Shown here: positions 49,012 through 60,440 of the stretch, in pieces
How the letters are laid out: each line of letters starts with the position of its first letter
Position numbering within the stretch: the first letter of the stretch is position 1
NCBI GenBank assembly: GCA_039720395.1
Contig: CM077833.1
Location: 5,905,036 to 5,969,035, forward strand
Direction: 5' to 3'
Source: Liquidambar formosana
Taxonomy: Eukaryota; Streptophyta; Magnoliopsida; Saxifragales; Altingiaceae
Length of the DNA: 64,000 bases
Notes under the pieces: model-generated
Database searches by the model: none
What the model saw: only the letters and a program-made list of their open reading frames with translations
What the model was told of the DNA's origin: nothing
Program-made: the position numbers and the translations under genes

Positions 49012-51082
49012 TGGAATATGCCTCACATTCTAGCAATTTTTTTAACCATTAGATAATCAAAATCAAGTACAATCATAATAAATAGAGTCCAACTCAGGAT
49101 TCATAAAAAGACTAGATCAAAAAATGAAAAGAATTGACACCTATCATTCCATGGAGATCCCCACTTGAAATTTATGCATTTAGTTTACATCAAACTATAT
49201 GACTAATCAAAAAAACTAAGGTGATTCTTGAAACAATCAACTGCAACAAAAGAATGGGTAAATGACATAGACAGCATCATAACAATGACCATATATTCTT
49301 GAAACAAATTACATTTCAACTTTGCAAATTTTTGTTACCATTTTTTTTTTGCTTCTAATACAATATACAGATTCTTGGCATCATCGTTTCAATGATTCGA
49401 AGATGACACACAATTCACCCTTTTGTGATGTAGGAATCACACAGAGTCCACCCTTTTCACTCATTTTCAGATTACGAATTATAATATATATTTTTTTTTT
49501 CATAATTGCTTCGACAGATTAACCAAATTCAGCCCTATGCAAATTTAAAAACATTAGACAAATAGTTGAATAAATTGTCTTTGTTCAGAGTCTCAATTTT
49601 TTTTTTTTTTTTCAAGGTTACTTCCGATATATACAAGGTATTAGGGATCCATTTTTTATACATGGTTTTTTACATCATTTTTAGGCCGTCGAATTCACAA
49701 GATCCAACGATTTTCATAAAAGTTGAATAAGGTCAAACTCCACTCGATCACTACCAAATAAATCAGTTTATATAAATCCCTCCATCTTAATCAACATGTG
49801 TGTGTCTATATTATATATATTATATATATCAAAAATATCAGGTGCGGATTGTCCCAGATGATTCAGACGATCCGCACTCGATCATCTCCCTTATATATAT
49901 ATATACACACACAAATATATGGAGTACAATTATACATAGGATTGCATCAAAATCCGTGAAGTGATCAATGATAATGGTGCAAGATTGTAAGGTGTATCAG
50001 TATTATATACACCTACGAATATACTCATGCAGAATTTGCATGTGGACGTAATTACGTGGCACTGGGGATTGCAATCATCCCAGTAAGGTTTCATTTGCCT
50101 TGCTCCCAAAGTCCCAATATATGCCAAAGCCTTTAAACGTACAACTTATTCCTTCAAATTATTATTATTGATTTAAATAATTATTAGATTATCGGCATAT
50201 CGCCTTACAGCCAAGCTTGGTTCTTTATTATAAAATGAAAATTGTTAAAGGAGCCAAATTTTTGTCCAAATTTACTTGTACAATTTTTATGGCATTTGAT
50301 GTGGTATGATGTGACAACAGATATAGCACGATACATCCCTCACGCTAGAGCAAATAAGTTATTCTTTTATTTCTCTTATTCTTATTTATTTTCATTTTAG
50401 TTAAGATTCTTCTTATAACCCTTAATCAAAATATTCCTAATAAACAAAACTCTTTCAATTAACAAATAGTTATACGAGACATGATTAAGGATTCTTACTT
50501 AAATAATTAGGCCTAAAAATAGATGTCATTACAACCACAACTTGGGTAACCAAATTAGGACAAGCACTTGGCGGCCTTACCATGGCCAGTGGTCAATGAA
50601 ACACTCACTCGAAAATGATATTTTAAAAGGGGGAGGAGATTAAGAACTTCTATTGGCTACTAGAGAGAGGCTGGTTTTTCTTTTCTCTTTTTCCTTTTTA
50701 ATGATTAGAGGTATTTTAAACTTTACTCCTACTAAGGTTTTAGATCAAACTATTCTTCTAACGGCCCATAGAAATGTCTCATATCCACACAAGTAATAAT
50801 TTCTGTGAGAAATTAAAACAATAACCTCTAAAAATACACTCAGGGCCTTACCGTTCAACCAACCTAGGAGTGGCTGTTAGAGTTTAATGTGCATAATTTG
50901 TTTGTATTTTATATTGCTGCACGCATTACCAAAACTAACTATATAGTTTTATTATTACGAAAAGCATAGCCTGATGGGACCACGTGAATACCACTCAACC
51001 CGATTCACGGTTTGTCTTGGACTGTGTTGGAAAATATTGTCTTCAAATAAATAAAGAGAATTGATCGTGTACATGCATTCCC
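49012..51082. other. Intergenic, non-coding
   Basis: No gene recognised. Poly-T runs at 49341-49350, 49491-49500 and 49600-49613, a TA-rich tract at 49811-49830, and a small inverted pair, GTGCGGATTGTC at 49854 and GACGATCCGCAC at 49867, occur in a stretch with dispersed-repeat character (49610-49900). Confidence 0.4.
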
Positions 51083-51389
51083 TGATGAGATCCAAACCAA
51101 ACAATCAAACCTACTTGCGAGAAAATGCAAGAAAGAGAGAAAATAAAGGAAAATGACGGAAAATCTCTCATTTCTAGAGAGAGAAAGAGCTTAAAGCTCT
51201 AATACAACTAAAAGTTGTTACAAATTTGTTAAAATGATCAAAAACTCCTAAACCAACTCTAATCAACCTATGCTGAAATTACTAGAATACCCAACACAAC
51301 TAACTAACTAACCATATAGGCTAATACAAGCTAATATATGCTATTTATGAGCTAATACAAATTATTTGTAGCTATATTTAGGCACATCA
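51083..51389 (-). repeat. 3' LTR of the outer gypsy element
   Basis: 307 bp, TG...CA ends. It matches 63033-63295, which lacks a piece of about 45-60 bp containing CAACTAAAAGTTGTTACAAA. The differences indicate an insertion that is not recent. Confidence 0.85.
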
Positions 51390-51474
51390 GGACTCCCCCT
51401 CTAAAAGAAAACTTGTCCTCAAGTTTAGATAATGAAGTAGAAACGGGTCATGATGTAGCTTGTTGAAGTTCTCC

Positions 51475-52533
51475 CTTAACACCACCTAAGCAAGATCTTT
51501 TGCTTTGAAAACAAGCTTCTCTCTTTGATCATTAGCTTGAAACTTGTGCTTGATATTGAGTTTCTCAATCTTGAGCCTCCTAGAAGCTTGAAGATCTTGC
51601 AAAAATTCACCCACTTGTCTTCCCATGTCATACATCTTCTTTGGAAATGGAAACGAAGTGTAATCTGAACCACTTGAAAGCTTTGAACCCAAATCACCAC
51701 ATACATATTCTAATTCCCAAAGAAAATCACCACTAGAGAATTCTTTTTGATGCTGCCAATAGAGATCTTCAATCTCTAAAAGAGATATTTGATGAATAAC
51801 CTTAATATGAGATGCTTCCTTAGGCTCCTCATCAAAGCAAGATAGCATATCTTGCATCAATTGCAATCCAGAAGGGAAAGCACAAGAGAATTCATCAAAA
51901 CATGGTGGTAATAGCTCAAAACCAGCACCTGAAAACCCCTCCATTTGTTCACTTCCAACCTTGTCAACTTCATACACTTGCCAACAATCTTCTTCATCAT
52001 TATAGACATCAAAAATTGGGGCTGTTTTGAAGTCATCCACTAAAATTTCAGTGGAAACTTCTACCTTGTTGGTCAACAAATCATTATCCTTATCAAACTC
52101 CAATGTATCATCATCACCCTCATCAAACACAATAGCATCCTCATGATAATCATCATACATATGGGGGTTGCATAATCCAAAATACCCATCAATTCTTCAC
52201 TAGGAAGACTTCCCTTCTTTGCCACAACACAAGTGTCAAAAGAAACTAAAATTTCTTGCTCCTTGCAATGTTCGTTCACTATTTTGAAGTCAATCGGCAT
52301 GTAATTGGAGGGTAGAAATTTCTTTTTAAGTTTCCTTTTCACCTTATCCCATCTTTGAATCTTTTCTTTTCCACTCCATTGCGCAAGAATGTTGTAAACA
52401 CTTCCACCAATCGAAGGCACTACCTTGAAGGTAAGACTTTGCTATCTTAACCTTTTGATCTTTCGATATGTGATGGTAAAGAAATACTCTCTCAAGAGCA
52501 TTTATCCATGCAAGAAAATCCTCCGAATCAAGA
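51475..52533 (-). pseudogene. Gypsy gag C-terminal part joined to an acidic segment and integrase-tail remnant
   Basis: Reading on the minus strand from 52533: EDFLAWINALERVF and KVKIAKSYLQG, typical of retrotrans_gag (PF03732), then after a frame change KRKLKKKFLPSNY. The next frame (from 52160) is open for 224 codons: an acidic stretch (EGDDDTLEFDKDND), then at its end KHKFQANDQREKLVFKAKDL, like the post-core integrase tail of gypsy polyproteins. Protease, RT, RNase H and the integrase core are missing. The N-terminal gag part is at 59858-60110, separated by the insertion at 52534-59857. Confidence 0.65.
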
Positions 52534-54694
52534 TGTCACACCCCATTTTTACACCACCTTACTAGGGTTTGTCATTTTATGTAGGTTTTGTTTTGTTTTT
52601 GAGTCTAGTCACTTGCATTAGTTTTTTAGAGTCCTAAGGATAATGGGAATGAATTTTGGTTCAATTTGGAGTTGATCCTAAGGGTTAATAAGAGCTTTTG
52701 TGACTTGAGGGGCATAATCATCCTTTAGGTCACAAACTTTTCATTCGACTTTGAAATGATCTCCAAATTATCAATTGGAGTTCATATTGATGCATATGAG
52801 GTATTTATAGGTTCAATTTGACGAATCAATGGCTTAGGATTAAAATGGCTCACAATGGTTCAAGTTGGTTAAAAGACCTTTTTTGGGGTAGCTCAATTCA
52901 GCTCACAATTACCAATCAATTCTTTTCAAATTAACTTCAATTAGTCTTTATTTTATCCTCAAAAGTATTTTGGAATATTTAATTTCGGTTTGGAAAGCAT
53001 TTGGTTCAATCCTATGTGCATACCTATGCTTTACAATGATAGTGTATAGCGGTTAACCACCTTTGTAAAACCTAACCGTGTACCCATGGTTAGTAATTTT
53101 TGTCCTAAAATGTTTAAAAATGTATTCATCATCAAAGCACGGTCATTTTTTGCTTTTATTTCATCAAAATTGGAGTTAATTTGACCCCTAAACACTCCTA
53201 AAAGGAAAAGAGTTCGAAAAAAGGAAAAAAAAAACTGAAACAGGCTCGGGTGACCCCTCAGCCCTAGGCGGCTAATTTACATAGGATATGATGATTTACA
53301 TAGGATATGATGATTGTACCTCCCCACCTGACAGTTTGGGCCTTCAAATCTGCTCTGTTGTATCTCTTGGACTTGGTAGCCCCTGAATTAGACTCGTGAT
53401 GATTCACAGCCTTGGATCGGGCTTGAAGAATAACTTGAACAATCGCTAAGATATCATTCAACTTTTGCATGATCTCACAAAGCATTCCCCTAATTTCTTC
53501 CAATGTTGCATTGCCAACTCCAGCCATGAAAGTGATAATGGGTTTCGCTTTAATCTTTAACCTCTAGAAGATGCCACGGGTTTAATCCAGCCCTCCTTCA
53601 AGAATAAAATCCCCTTTTTAGGTCATGACCAAAACATTTTAACAAGATTTCCATGATTGCACTAAATTTGATTAGTGTGATCTTATAAAGCATGCCTTTA
53701 GTTAAACATCTCGTCCCCAAGGGTACCTTGAAGTGTAAAATGACATACTAAAGGCATGAAGGTGAGTCACTTATCTTTAGGTTCTAGCCATTAACCATTT
53801 TTAAAACAATCAACAGTTTCATTTCCCCAAACATGACAATGCAATATGTGCAAGCAAACTATAGGCCAGGTCCAAACATGATATTTCCTTAGTTGGACAC
53901 CTCATCCTTAAAAGTGTCTCTTAAAACGAAGGGTGAGGTAACATACTAAGGACATAAAGATAAATGAGCCCCTACTTCCTAACCTTTGATCAAAATTTTC
54001 ATTCCATACAAGCCCCTATTATTTTACTTTAAAGCCCATGATTAAATGGTATCAACTCACACACTTTTAATTAGTTACTCCCCTCACTCCTCTAAGGAAC
54101 CCCTTGGGTGAGAGGTAGAGGTACTTGTTAAAGGTATGCAGGTGAGGCCACATAATATTAAGTCTTGATCATTACCTATGGTTAAAGCAAACATTCTTAT
54201 GATATCACAAAAATTTGGCAGCATATCATTACAACAAAGTGTGTGTATAAGGGTGATTCGATAGTGTCCTAGAATGCCTATTACATGTATTTCTTTCTTT
54301 TAAAAGGGTAGGCTAGGATCCTCAACCTTGCTTGTATCAATCCTTATACCTAACCACATGTGACATCAGGAATGCCATGTGGTTCCGGTAGTACGTGATT
54401 GATCCATTTAATATACCCAAGGGCAAGCCCAAGGGTACTAGGCAAGAGAGGTTTGATAGCTTCGCCCAACACATGGAATCATGAAAACCAAGGTTGAACT
54501 ACGCTATCAGTTGGTAAGGATATTCGAGGGACAATCGAGCTCATCATGCAATAATTGTGCACACAATGTAATAAATGAAGGCACACAATCAAACGGATGC
54601 AAGTGATTGATTTTATTTAAACAATAAGAAATTAATTTAGCCCAATCAAATCAAATGAGTCTAACCCTCAATATCCCCAGTGGAGTTACCAAGC

Positions 54695-56252
54695 TGTGAA
54701 CCCAGGAAAATGGCCCACGGGAGATTGGTAATGTGAAAGACAACAAAGAAAATGAGTCGCCACCACATTTTTTAAGGAAAAGAGGAAAACCGAAAAATGT
54801 TTTATTTCTAAAACCTCATAACTCCATTTTAAAAGGAAAGGCAAAGTCTTTAAAATTAGAAAATTGGATTCGGTGCCTAAGTTACTATTAGTTGTATGCC
54901 CTATAGCCAATCATAGAGATGATGCTTTAAGGATAAAGAACAATCATAGGATTTCATTTATTGTATGTCACATTTATTATTAATTTAATAAAAGGGCTTA
55001 TCTATCATGTTTATTCCATTCTTTATATTTATATGATATGTCCATAGAGTTAGAGTTGAGAATATGAAATCACAAGGTGTTGTGATTATGAGACTGTATA
55101 TATATATCTTTGTACTAAACTCTTAAATCATTCCTAGTTGAAGATTCACTATGATGGACAATAATGAACCATAGGACTAGCACATGTTAGGTTAGCTCAT
55201 TTGGAGGATAGCTAGTCTCTGAGCTATTTGTGTGGAGACACTATAACCAACATGTGGGTGCTTGTTGTATAAACAAATACACTGAATGTGACCAAAGTCA
55301 TGAGATCAACTGAATAGGGTTTTACCTGCTTGTCAATCAGTTTCTCATAGTTGCAGTGGTACAAGTAATCCTTAAACCTAAGGCACCACAGTTGTCTTAT
55401 GCATGGAGCTTTAGAAGTTTGATAGCGCTAACTGTTTATCCCTATGGGGTTTGCAAGGGTATTCATTGGCTCTACTGTTACATGTGTGAAGGCATGTGTG
55501 TGATCAATAAGGGATCCATCACTTCTAGTAATAGAAAGAGAATGTTCTCATAAGAACACTCATAAATATAACTCATGTGAATATGTGGCCACAGTATGAT
55601 GATGATCATGGAAAAGGGTTTTCATGATGCATCTTATGAGTTGATATTTTGGGTAGGTTCATAAATGTATTGAACTAGGGACTTGACAAACTTCCATGTC
55701 CTATTAGTTCAAACAGAGACATTGTGTATGATGGAAGGATGTAATTATAACCTTAAGCTGTAACTGAAGGGTTCTTTGTTCGATAATTATTCACCTCATT
55801 TAGGACCACACCATGAGCCATTGCTAGATGTTACTCATGGTTAGTAGAAGCCCTAATTGATATAAGTGAGTTATAATCAATTAGGGAATTGGAAGATGTT
55901 CCAATTAGACCCTTAATGGAAAATGTTCCGTTGGGCACTCCATGTGACATTGAGTGCCATTACCTACTACTAGATGTTGTGAACCCAATGGGTCACACAC
56001 CAATAAGCAAAGAAGAACTTAAGTTGTGAGGGAAAGGGCAAGAATGCATAAGAATAGTTCATGAGGGTCATACTTGCATTGGATGTAAATAGAAGGGGTT
56101 ATTGTGCAATTTAGGGAAATTGCAACTCCCACACAAAGTGGGATTCCTCCCTTGGCTAGCCCTCCTTGATGTCTATATAAAGGCCACTAGCATATGCCTT
56201 AGACACTTGATTTTCACTCTATTCCTTTCTCTTGGCTAAACCCTAGAAGAGC

Positions 56253-56283
<31 letters not shown>

Positions 56284-58945
56284 AGTTCATCCTCTCTAGC
56301 ATATTCTAAAGAGGATTTGAAGAACAACTCTTGACTTTTGCTTGGTGTGGATACCATGGAGGCAGTGCACTTGTGGTGCTCGTAGCTGCTCATTTAAGGA
56401 TTATTCATTGCTGTCCAGAAATTCAAGAGCTTGGAATTTGAAGACTTGAATCAACTGTAAGTGCTCTAACCCTTCTTCTAGTTAGAGTTTTATGTTTTGT
56501 ATGAACCACAATCAGATTCATGGGCTTTAAGGAATTGTATTATGTTTTTGTTATTCATTATGTTCCACTTTGTGGTTTTTCTCTACATCAATTCCTTACA
56601 GTTACAATGTGGGAAGGTTCTAGGCTAAGCCCATAGGGACCCACATTGCCCGAGTTGGTCTATTAATTTGATTGGGCTAACTTAATGACTTAATCACATG
56701 CAAATCAATATCAATCAATAAACTACAGCATGCATATCAATCACAAATCCATCCTACTCTAGCAATCATATGTGATGGACAAATTCATCCTAATCCACTA
56801 GCAATCACAAGCATGAATCTATCCTACTCCACTAGCAATCATATGTAATGGATAAAAAGATAAAAGAAAAAAAGAAAACCTAGGATACTTAGTATCCTAG
56901 GGTGGACTTGAACATCAATTGAGTGCCTACGTACCACGTATGGAAATACATGGATCAAAGTCCACGTAGTTCGAAAAGAATAGGGTTAAATCCAAATAGT
57001 AACTTATGGTAAACCTTAGGCTTCCTTCCATAGAGATTTTCAAAGACAAATGATTCTCAATAAGATTTCAATGAAAGACATAGACTTTTGAAAAAAGGTG
57101 GAAAGAAACCCTAGGATTCACTATATCCCTCTATTAGAAAATAACCCTAGGGGGGAGAAGAGAAAAGAAAGGTTAGGAAAAGTGAATTAGGGCACTTTCA
57201 TACCCTACTTACCTTGTGCAATTTTCTCCAAACAATAGCAAGTTTAAGCAATAGCAACCTTCTTTGCAATAAGGTAATTATCGCACTTGTTTGCACCCTT
57301 ACACGTGCTCAAAAACTATGCAAAAAGAAAAAAATACTAATCTAGACAGAATCATATTAAGGCCTAAAATCATCCACTAATCATGCAAACAACAAGAATA
57401 ATAAATAAATAGGAACCCTAACACAACCCTACATGCAATAACCTAACCTACATGCATAAAAACCTATCAATCTACTAATAATGAATGCAAAACTAGCATA
57501 TATAGAATGACTATGATGAGCAACAACTCACAAAGCGTTACTAAACGTGCTGTATGAAACTTGCATGAAATAAGAGTTATCGAAACCCTAATTTCACAAC
57601 TATGCATAACAACCTATGAATCAACCCTAACACATGCTCAAACTGTCATGGATATCATTCATATCATGTATATTAACTAACAGAAACATCAATTCATGAC
57701 AATTATCACAACAAGTATGCTACATGAAACATGCATGATTTAAAAAGATAAAAGGAATAATGCTTTCAAAACCTTAGTAAACTAAGGATTATCAAGCATA
57801 TTAAACCATGAATTATCTTAAAATCATACATATAACATCACAAAAGCATTAAATTCAATTAATAAATAGAGCTACTACATGTACTAGAACTATCATAGAG
57901 AAAGAAGGAAAAGAAGAAGGAAAAACCCTAATTTCAGTAATTAAAACTATGGTTTACCTCTTGTAGAACTTCTCTTGCTTTTGAAATAACTCTTCTCTTG
58001 CTTGCTTAGGGTTAGGCAAGCCTCTCTTTGATGTTCTTCAACTCCCAATCTCGTAGCTCCCCCTCTCTCTAAGTGTAAAGTGCACTTCTAGCCTCCTTAT
58101 GTGCTGAATATCATGTTCTTTATATAGGGGACTAACCTAATAAACCAATGGCTAAGATTAATTCATTAAATAATGATCCAAAGGCTATTAGAGACTCTCT
58201 TGGTGCTCAAACAACTCAAAGTTACTCAATTTTAGAAGAAAACAACTTGTAAGGGTGGAAGAATCTGTCAAAAAAGGGAAAAAGCAGAAGAATCCTAAGT
58301 AATGACAGATTCCCTCGGGTGACTGTCCAGCCCCGGACGGTCACCCGAGGGGCTCCCGTCAGCTTACCTCAGTTATACTCCTTCGCCTTCTGGAAATCTT
58401 TTGGGGGTCAAATTAAGTCCGATTTTGACAAAATAAAAGCCAAAACGACCGTGCTTTGAAAAAGAACACTTTTTTAGACATTTGAGGACAAAAATCCTTA
58501 ACTATGGGTGCATGGTCAAGTTTTACAAAGGAAAATTCAACCTTCTAAAACATTTTTATGATGTAAATAAAACCCAATTGAAGTTAAATGAGAGTAAATT
58601 GAGTGGGTCACATGAGTCAATTTGAGCGAACCAAGAAAAGGTCTTTTAGCCAACCTTAACCATTATGATCCAAATTAATTTTAAACCATTAATTCATCAA
58701 ATTGAACCTATATATAGACTTTATATATCTATATGAACTCAAAGGACCAACTCGAGACTCATTTTAAAGTTAAACAGAAAGTATACGACTTAAAAGACAA
58801 TTATGCCCTCAAAATCACTTCAAAATTCATACACATGATATTCAATGCCATAAAATCCAGATGCAAATGCCTAGACTCAAAAATAAGATAAAAATCTACA
58901 TAAAATGATGACCTCTAACTAAGGTGACAAAAATGGGGTGTGACA
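54695..58945 (-). repeat. LTR of the truncated Tat-like element (2.53 kb without its insert)
   Basis: Minus strand: begins TGTCACACCCCATTTTTGTC (58945) and ends CCTGGGTTCACA (54695). Its first 650 bp align with 52534-53270 of the surrounding LTR in inverted orientation, and its middle aligns with 58960-59200 (shared AAGTAGGGTATGAAAGTGCC). A TATATAAAG core-promoter candidate lies at about 58118-58126 (minus). It is interrupted at 54881-56605 by a copia solo LTR. Confidence 0.8.
54886..56600 (+). mobile_element. Copia solo LTR with perfect 5-bp target duplication (GTTAC)
   Basis: 1,715 bp, starts TATTAGTTGTATGCCCTATA and ends CAATTCCTTACA, same family as the LTRs at 21582, 30295 and 36207, including the (CT)n tract (56252-56280). 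GTTAC lies on both sides (54881-54885 and 56601-56605). No PBS follows it, so it is a solo LTR left by recombination between two LTRs. It is the innermost, and so the youngest, layer of the stack. Confidence 0.95.
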
Positions 58946-59857
58946 TATTCTTATTATTTGAATAATTAATGGATGATTTTAGGCCTTAATATAATTCTGT
59001 CTAGATTTATATATCACCGTTTTTGCATGGTTTTGAGCACGTATAAGGTGCAAATAGGTGTGATAATTGCCTTATTGCAAATAAGGTTGCTATTACACAA
59101 TTTTGCTATCGCTTGGAGATAATTGCATAAGATAAGTAGGGTATGAAAGTGCCCTAATTCTCTTTCCTTATTCTTTCCCTTCTCCCTCCTAGGGTTATTT
59201 CCTAATAGGAATTTATGGTAATTATTAGAAGCTCCCTTATAAAATAAAGTACCTTTTTCTCAAAGTTTCCATCTTGTGGAAGTTTCCAAACTTGGCTTAT
59301 TCATCACACTTTTCATCTTTTAATAAGGGAACGTAGGGTTTTTACCATAAGTTCATATGAGGTTATAACTCTATTCTTTTCGAACTACATGGACTTTGAT
59401 TCATTTACTTCCATACATGGTACATAGGCGCTCACTTTGAGGTTCAAGTCCGCCTTAGGATCCAAGTATCCTAGTTTTCTTTTCTCTTCTTTATTTTTAT
59501 TATGGATGAATGGATGGATGAATGGATGGACTATATGATATGTATGCAACTCTTAATGTTATATATATGCTAATTTTTGTATGATAAGACTTTAAGTTAG
59601 CCCAAATAAACTAAGAGACCAATTAGGATGACATGGGTGCCTATAGGCTTTACCTTGAACCTTCCCATGTCATAACTTAGCCTCCAAATCCCTAGTTTCT
59701 TTGGTTTCCAAAAAGACTATTTTTGCCTTTCCTTTTTAAACATGGAGATTCAATTGTTTTCTTTAAAACAAAAGGTTTTTAGAGTTTTCCTTGTTTACAT
59801 TAAAAAATAAGGTGGCGACTCCTTTTCAATCATGTGGGCTACTTGTTGAGGTTCACA

Positions 59858-60110
59858 CAAGATTCTCTTGAAAATCTGGGACTTTAATGTCATAAGAGGC
59901 ATCAAACACCTCATAGGAAGGTTGTAGCTACTGGACTACATCCATCAAAGCCTCAATTTTCCTCCTCAACTCACGAATTTCTTCTCTTTGTGGTTGATTT
60001 TGTTGGTTGGTATCATTCCTACCCATATAAGGGTATGGATTTGCTTTATTACTAAAATTTACAACATTTTCTCTTCCCCTTCCTCGTCTACCTCCTCCAT
60101 AATGGGCCAT
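59858..60110 (-). pseudogene. Gag N-terminal part of the outer gypsy element
   Basis: From ATG 60110 (minus) it encodes MAHYGGGRRGRGRENVVNFS and a basic/coiled-coil segment ending EIRELRRKIEALMDVVQ, typical for gypsy gag N termini. A TAG stop follows, then YDIKVPDFQENL up to the insertion site of the Tat-like LTR. In the uninterrupted arrangement the next codons are at 52533 and downstream (minus). Confidence 0.75.
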
Positions 60111-60440
60111 AATAGCAGCTATCTCACCAAAAGTGTTTCTAAAGCAAAATAAATCTTGGCAGCAAACAAAGCCTATTGAAATTTGAAGATTAAGCTGGAC
60201 TATGATTAATAGGTCCTAGCACTGGTTTAAATCAAATAAAAGAGTCTTTGTAATAACAATCACTAAGGTAGAGCTCTCGATCACAGGAAAGGATTTGCTG
60301 CAGTGGAAATCTAGACTAGAAGATTAATTGCAACCTTTGACTCAACGCAAAAAAGAATTAAGCTTGTCTACTGACCTAAGACAGAGAACTAACCCTTCGA
60401 TTGAATCCAAACTGGTGTTACTCAAAGAGTCAACTTCATA

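Larger units (their letters stand above)
53264..58945 (-). mobile_element. Truncated Tat-like gypsy element (minus): LTR, PBS, leader and gag start
   Basis: In minus orientation: a full LTR (58945 to 54695), then GCTTGGTAACTCCACTGGGGA, like the PBS region of Tat elements, a leader of about 1.15 kb (54690-53530) and a first ORF from 53527 to 53264 (MAGVGNATLEEIRGMLCEIM, coiled-coil-like, no domain recognised). It stops at 53264-53300, in a 19-bp tandem duplication, TTTACATAGGATATGATGA, where the first part of the surrounding solo LTR begins. No second LTR exists, so the truncation happened at or after insertion. Confidence 0.7.
52534..59857 (+). mobile_element. Tat-like gypsy solo LTR (plus), split by a further insertion; TSD CAAGA
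   Basis: Starts TGTCACACCCCATTTTTACA and ends TTGTTGAGGTTCACA. CAAGA flanks both ends (52529-52533 and 59858-59862). No internal region of this copy is present, so it is a solo LTR. It interrupts the gag of the outer element, whose frame resumes when one CAAGA copy and the insert are ignored. Only 52534-about 53270 and 58946-59857 belong to this LTR; the middle is another element. It contains the GGTGGCGACTCC motif near 59810, usual for Tat/Ogre-type LTR ends. Confidence 0.85.

Noticed and set aside
49850..49880. Inverted pair GTGCGGATTGTC / GACGATCCGCAC next to TA repeats, considered as terminator or regulatory hairpin
   Set aside because: A single short inverted pair in repeat-like plant sequence; no gene is near enough, and hairpin terminators are not expected in plant nuclear DNA.
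53264..53527. Minus-strand ORF as an independent plant gene
   Set aside because: It lies at the gag position behind LTR, PBS-like sequence and leader of a Tat-like element and is cut at a rearrangement junction.
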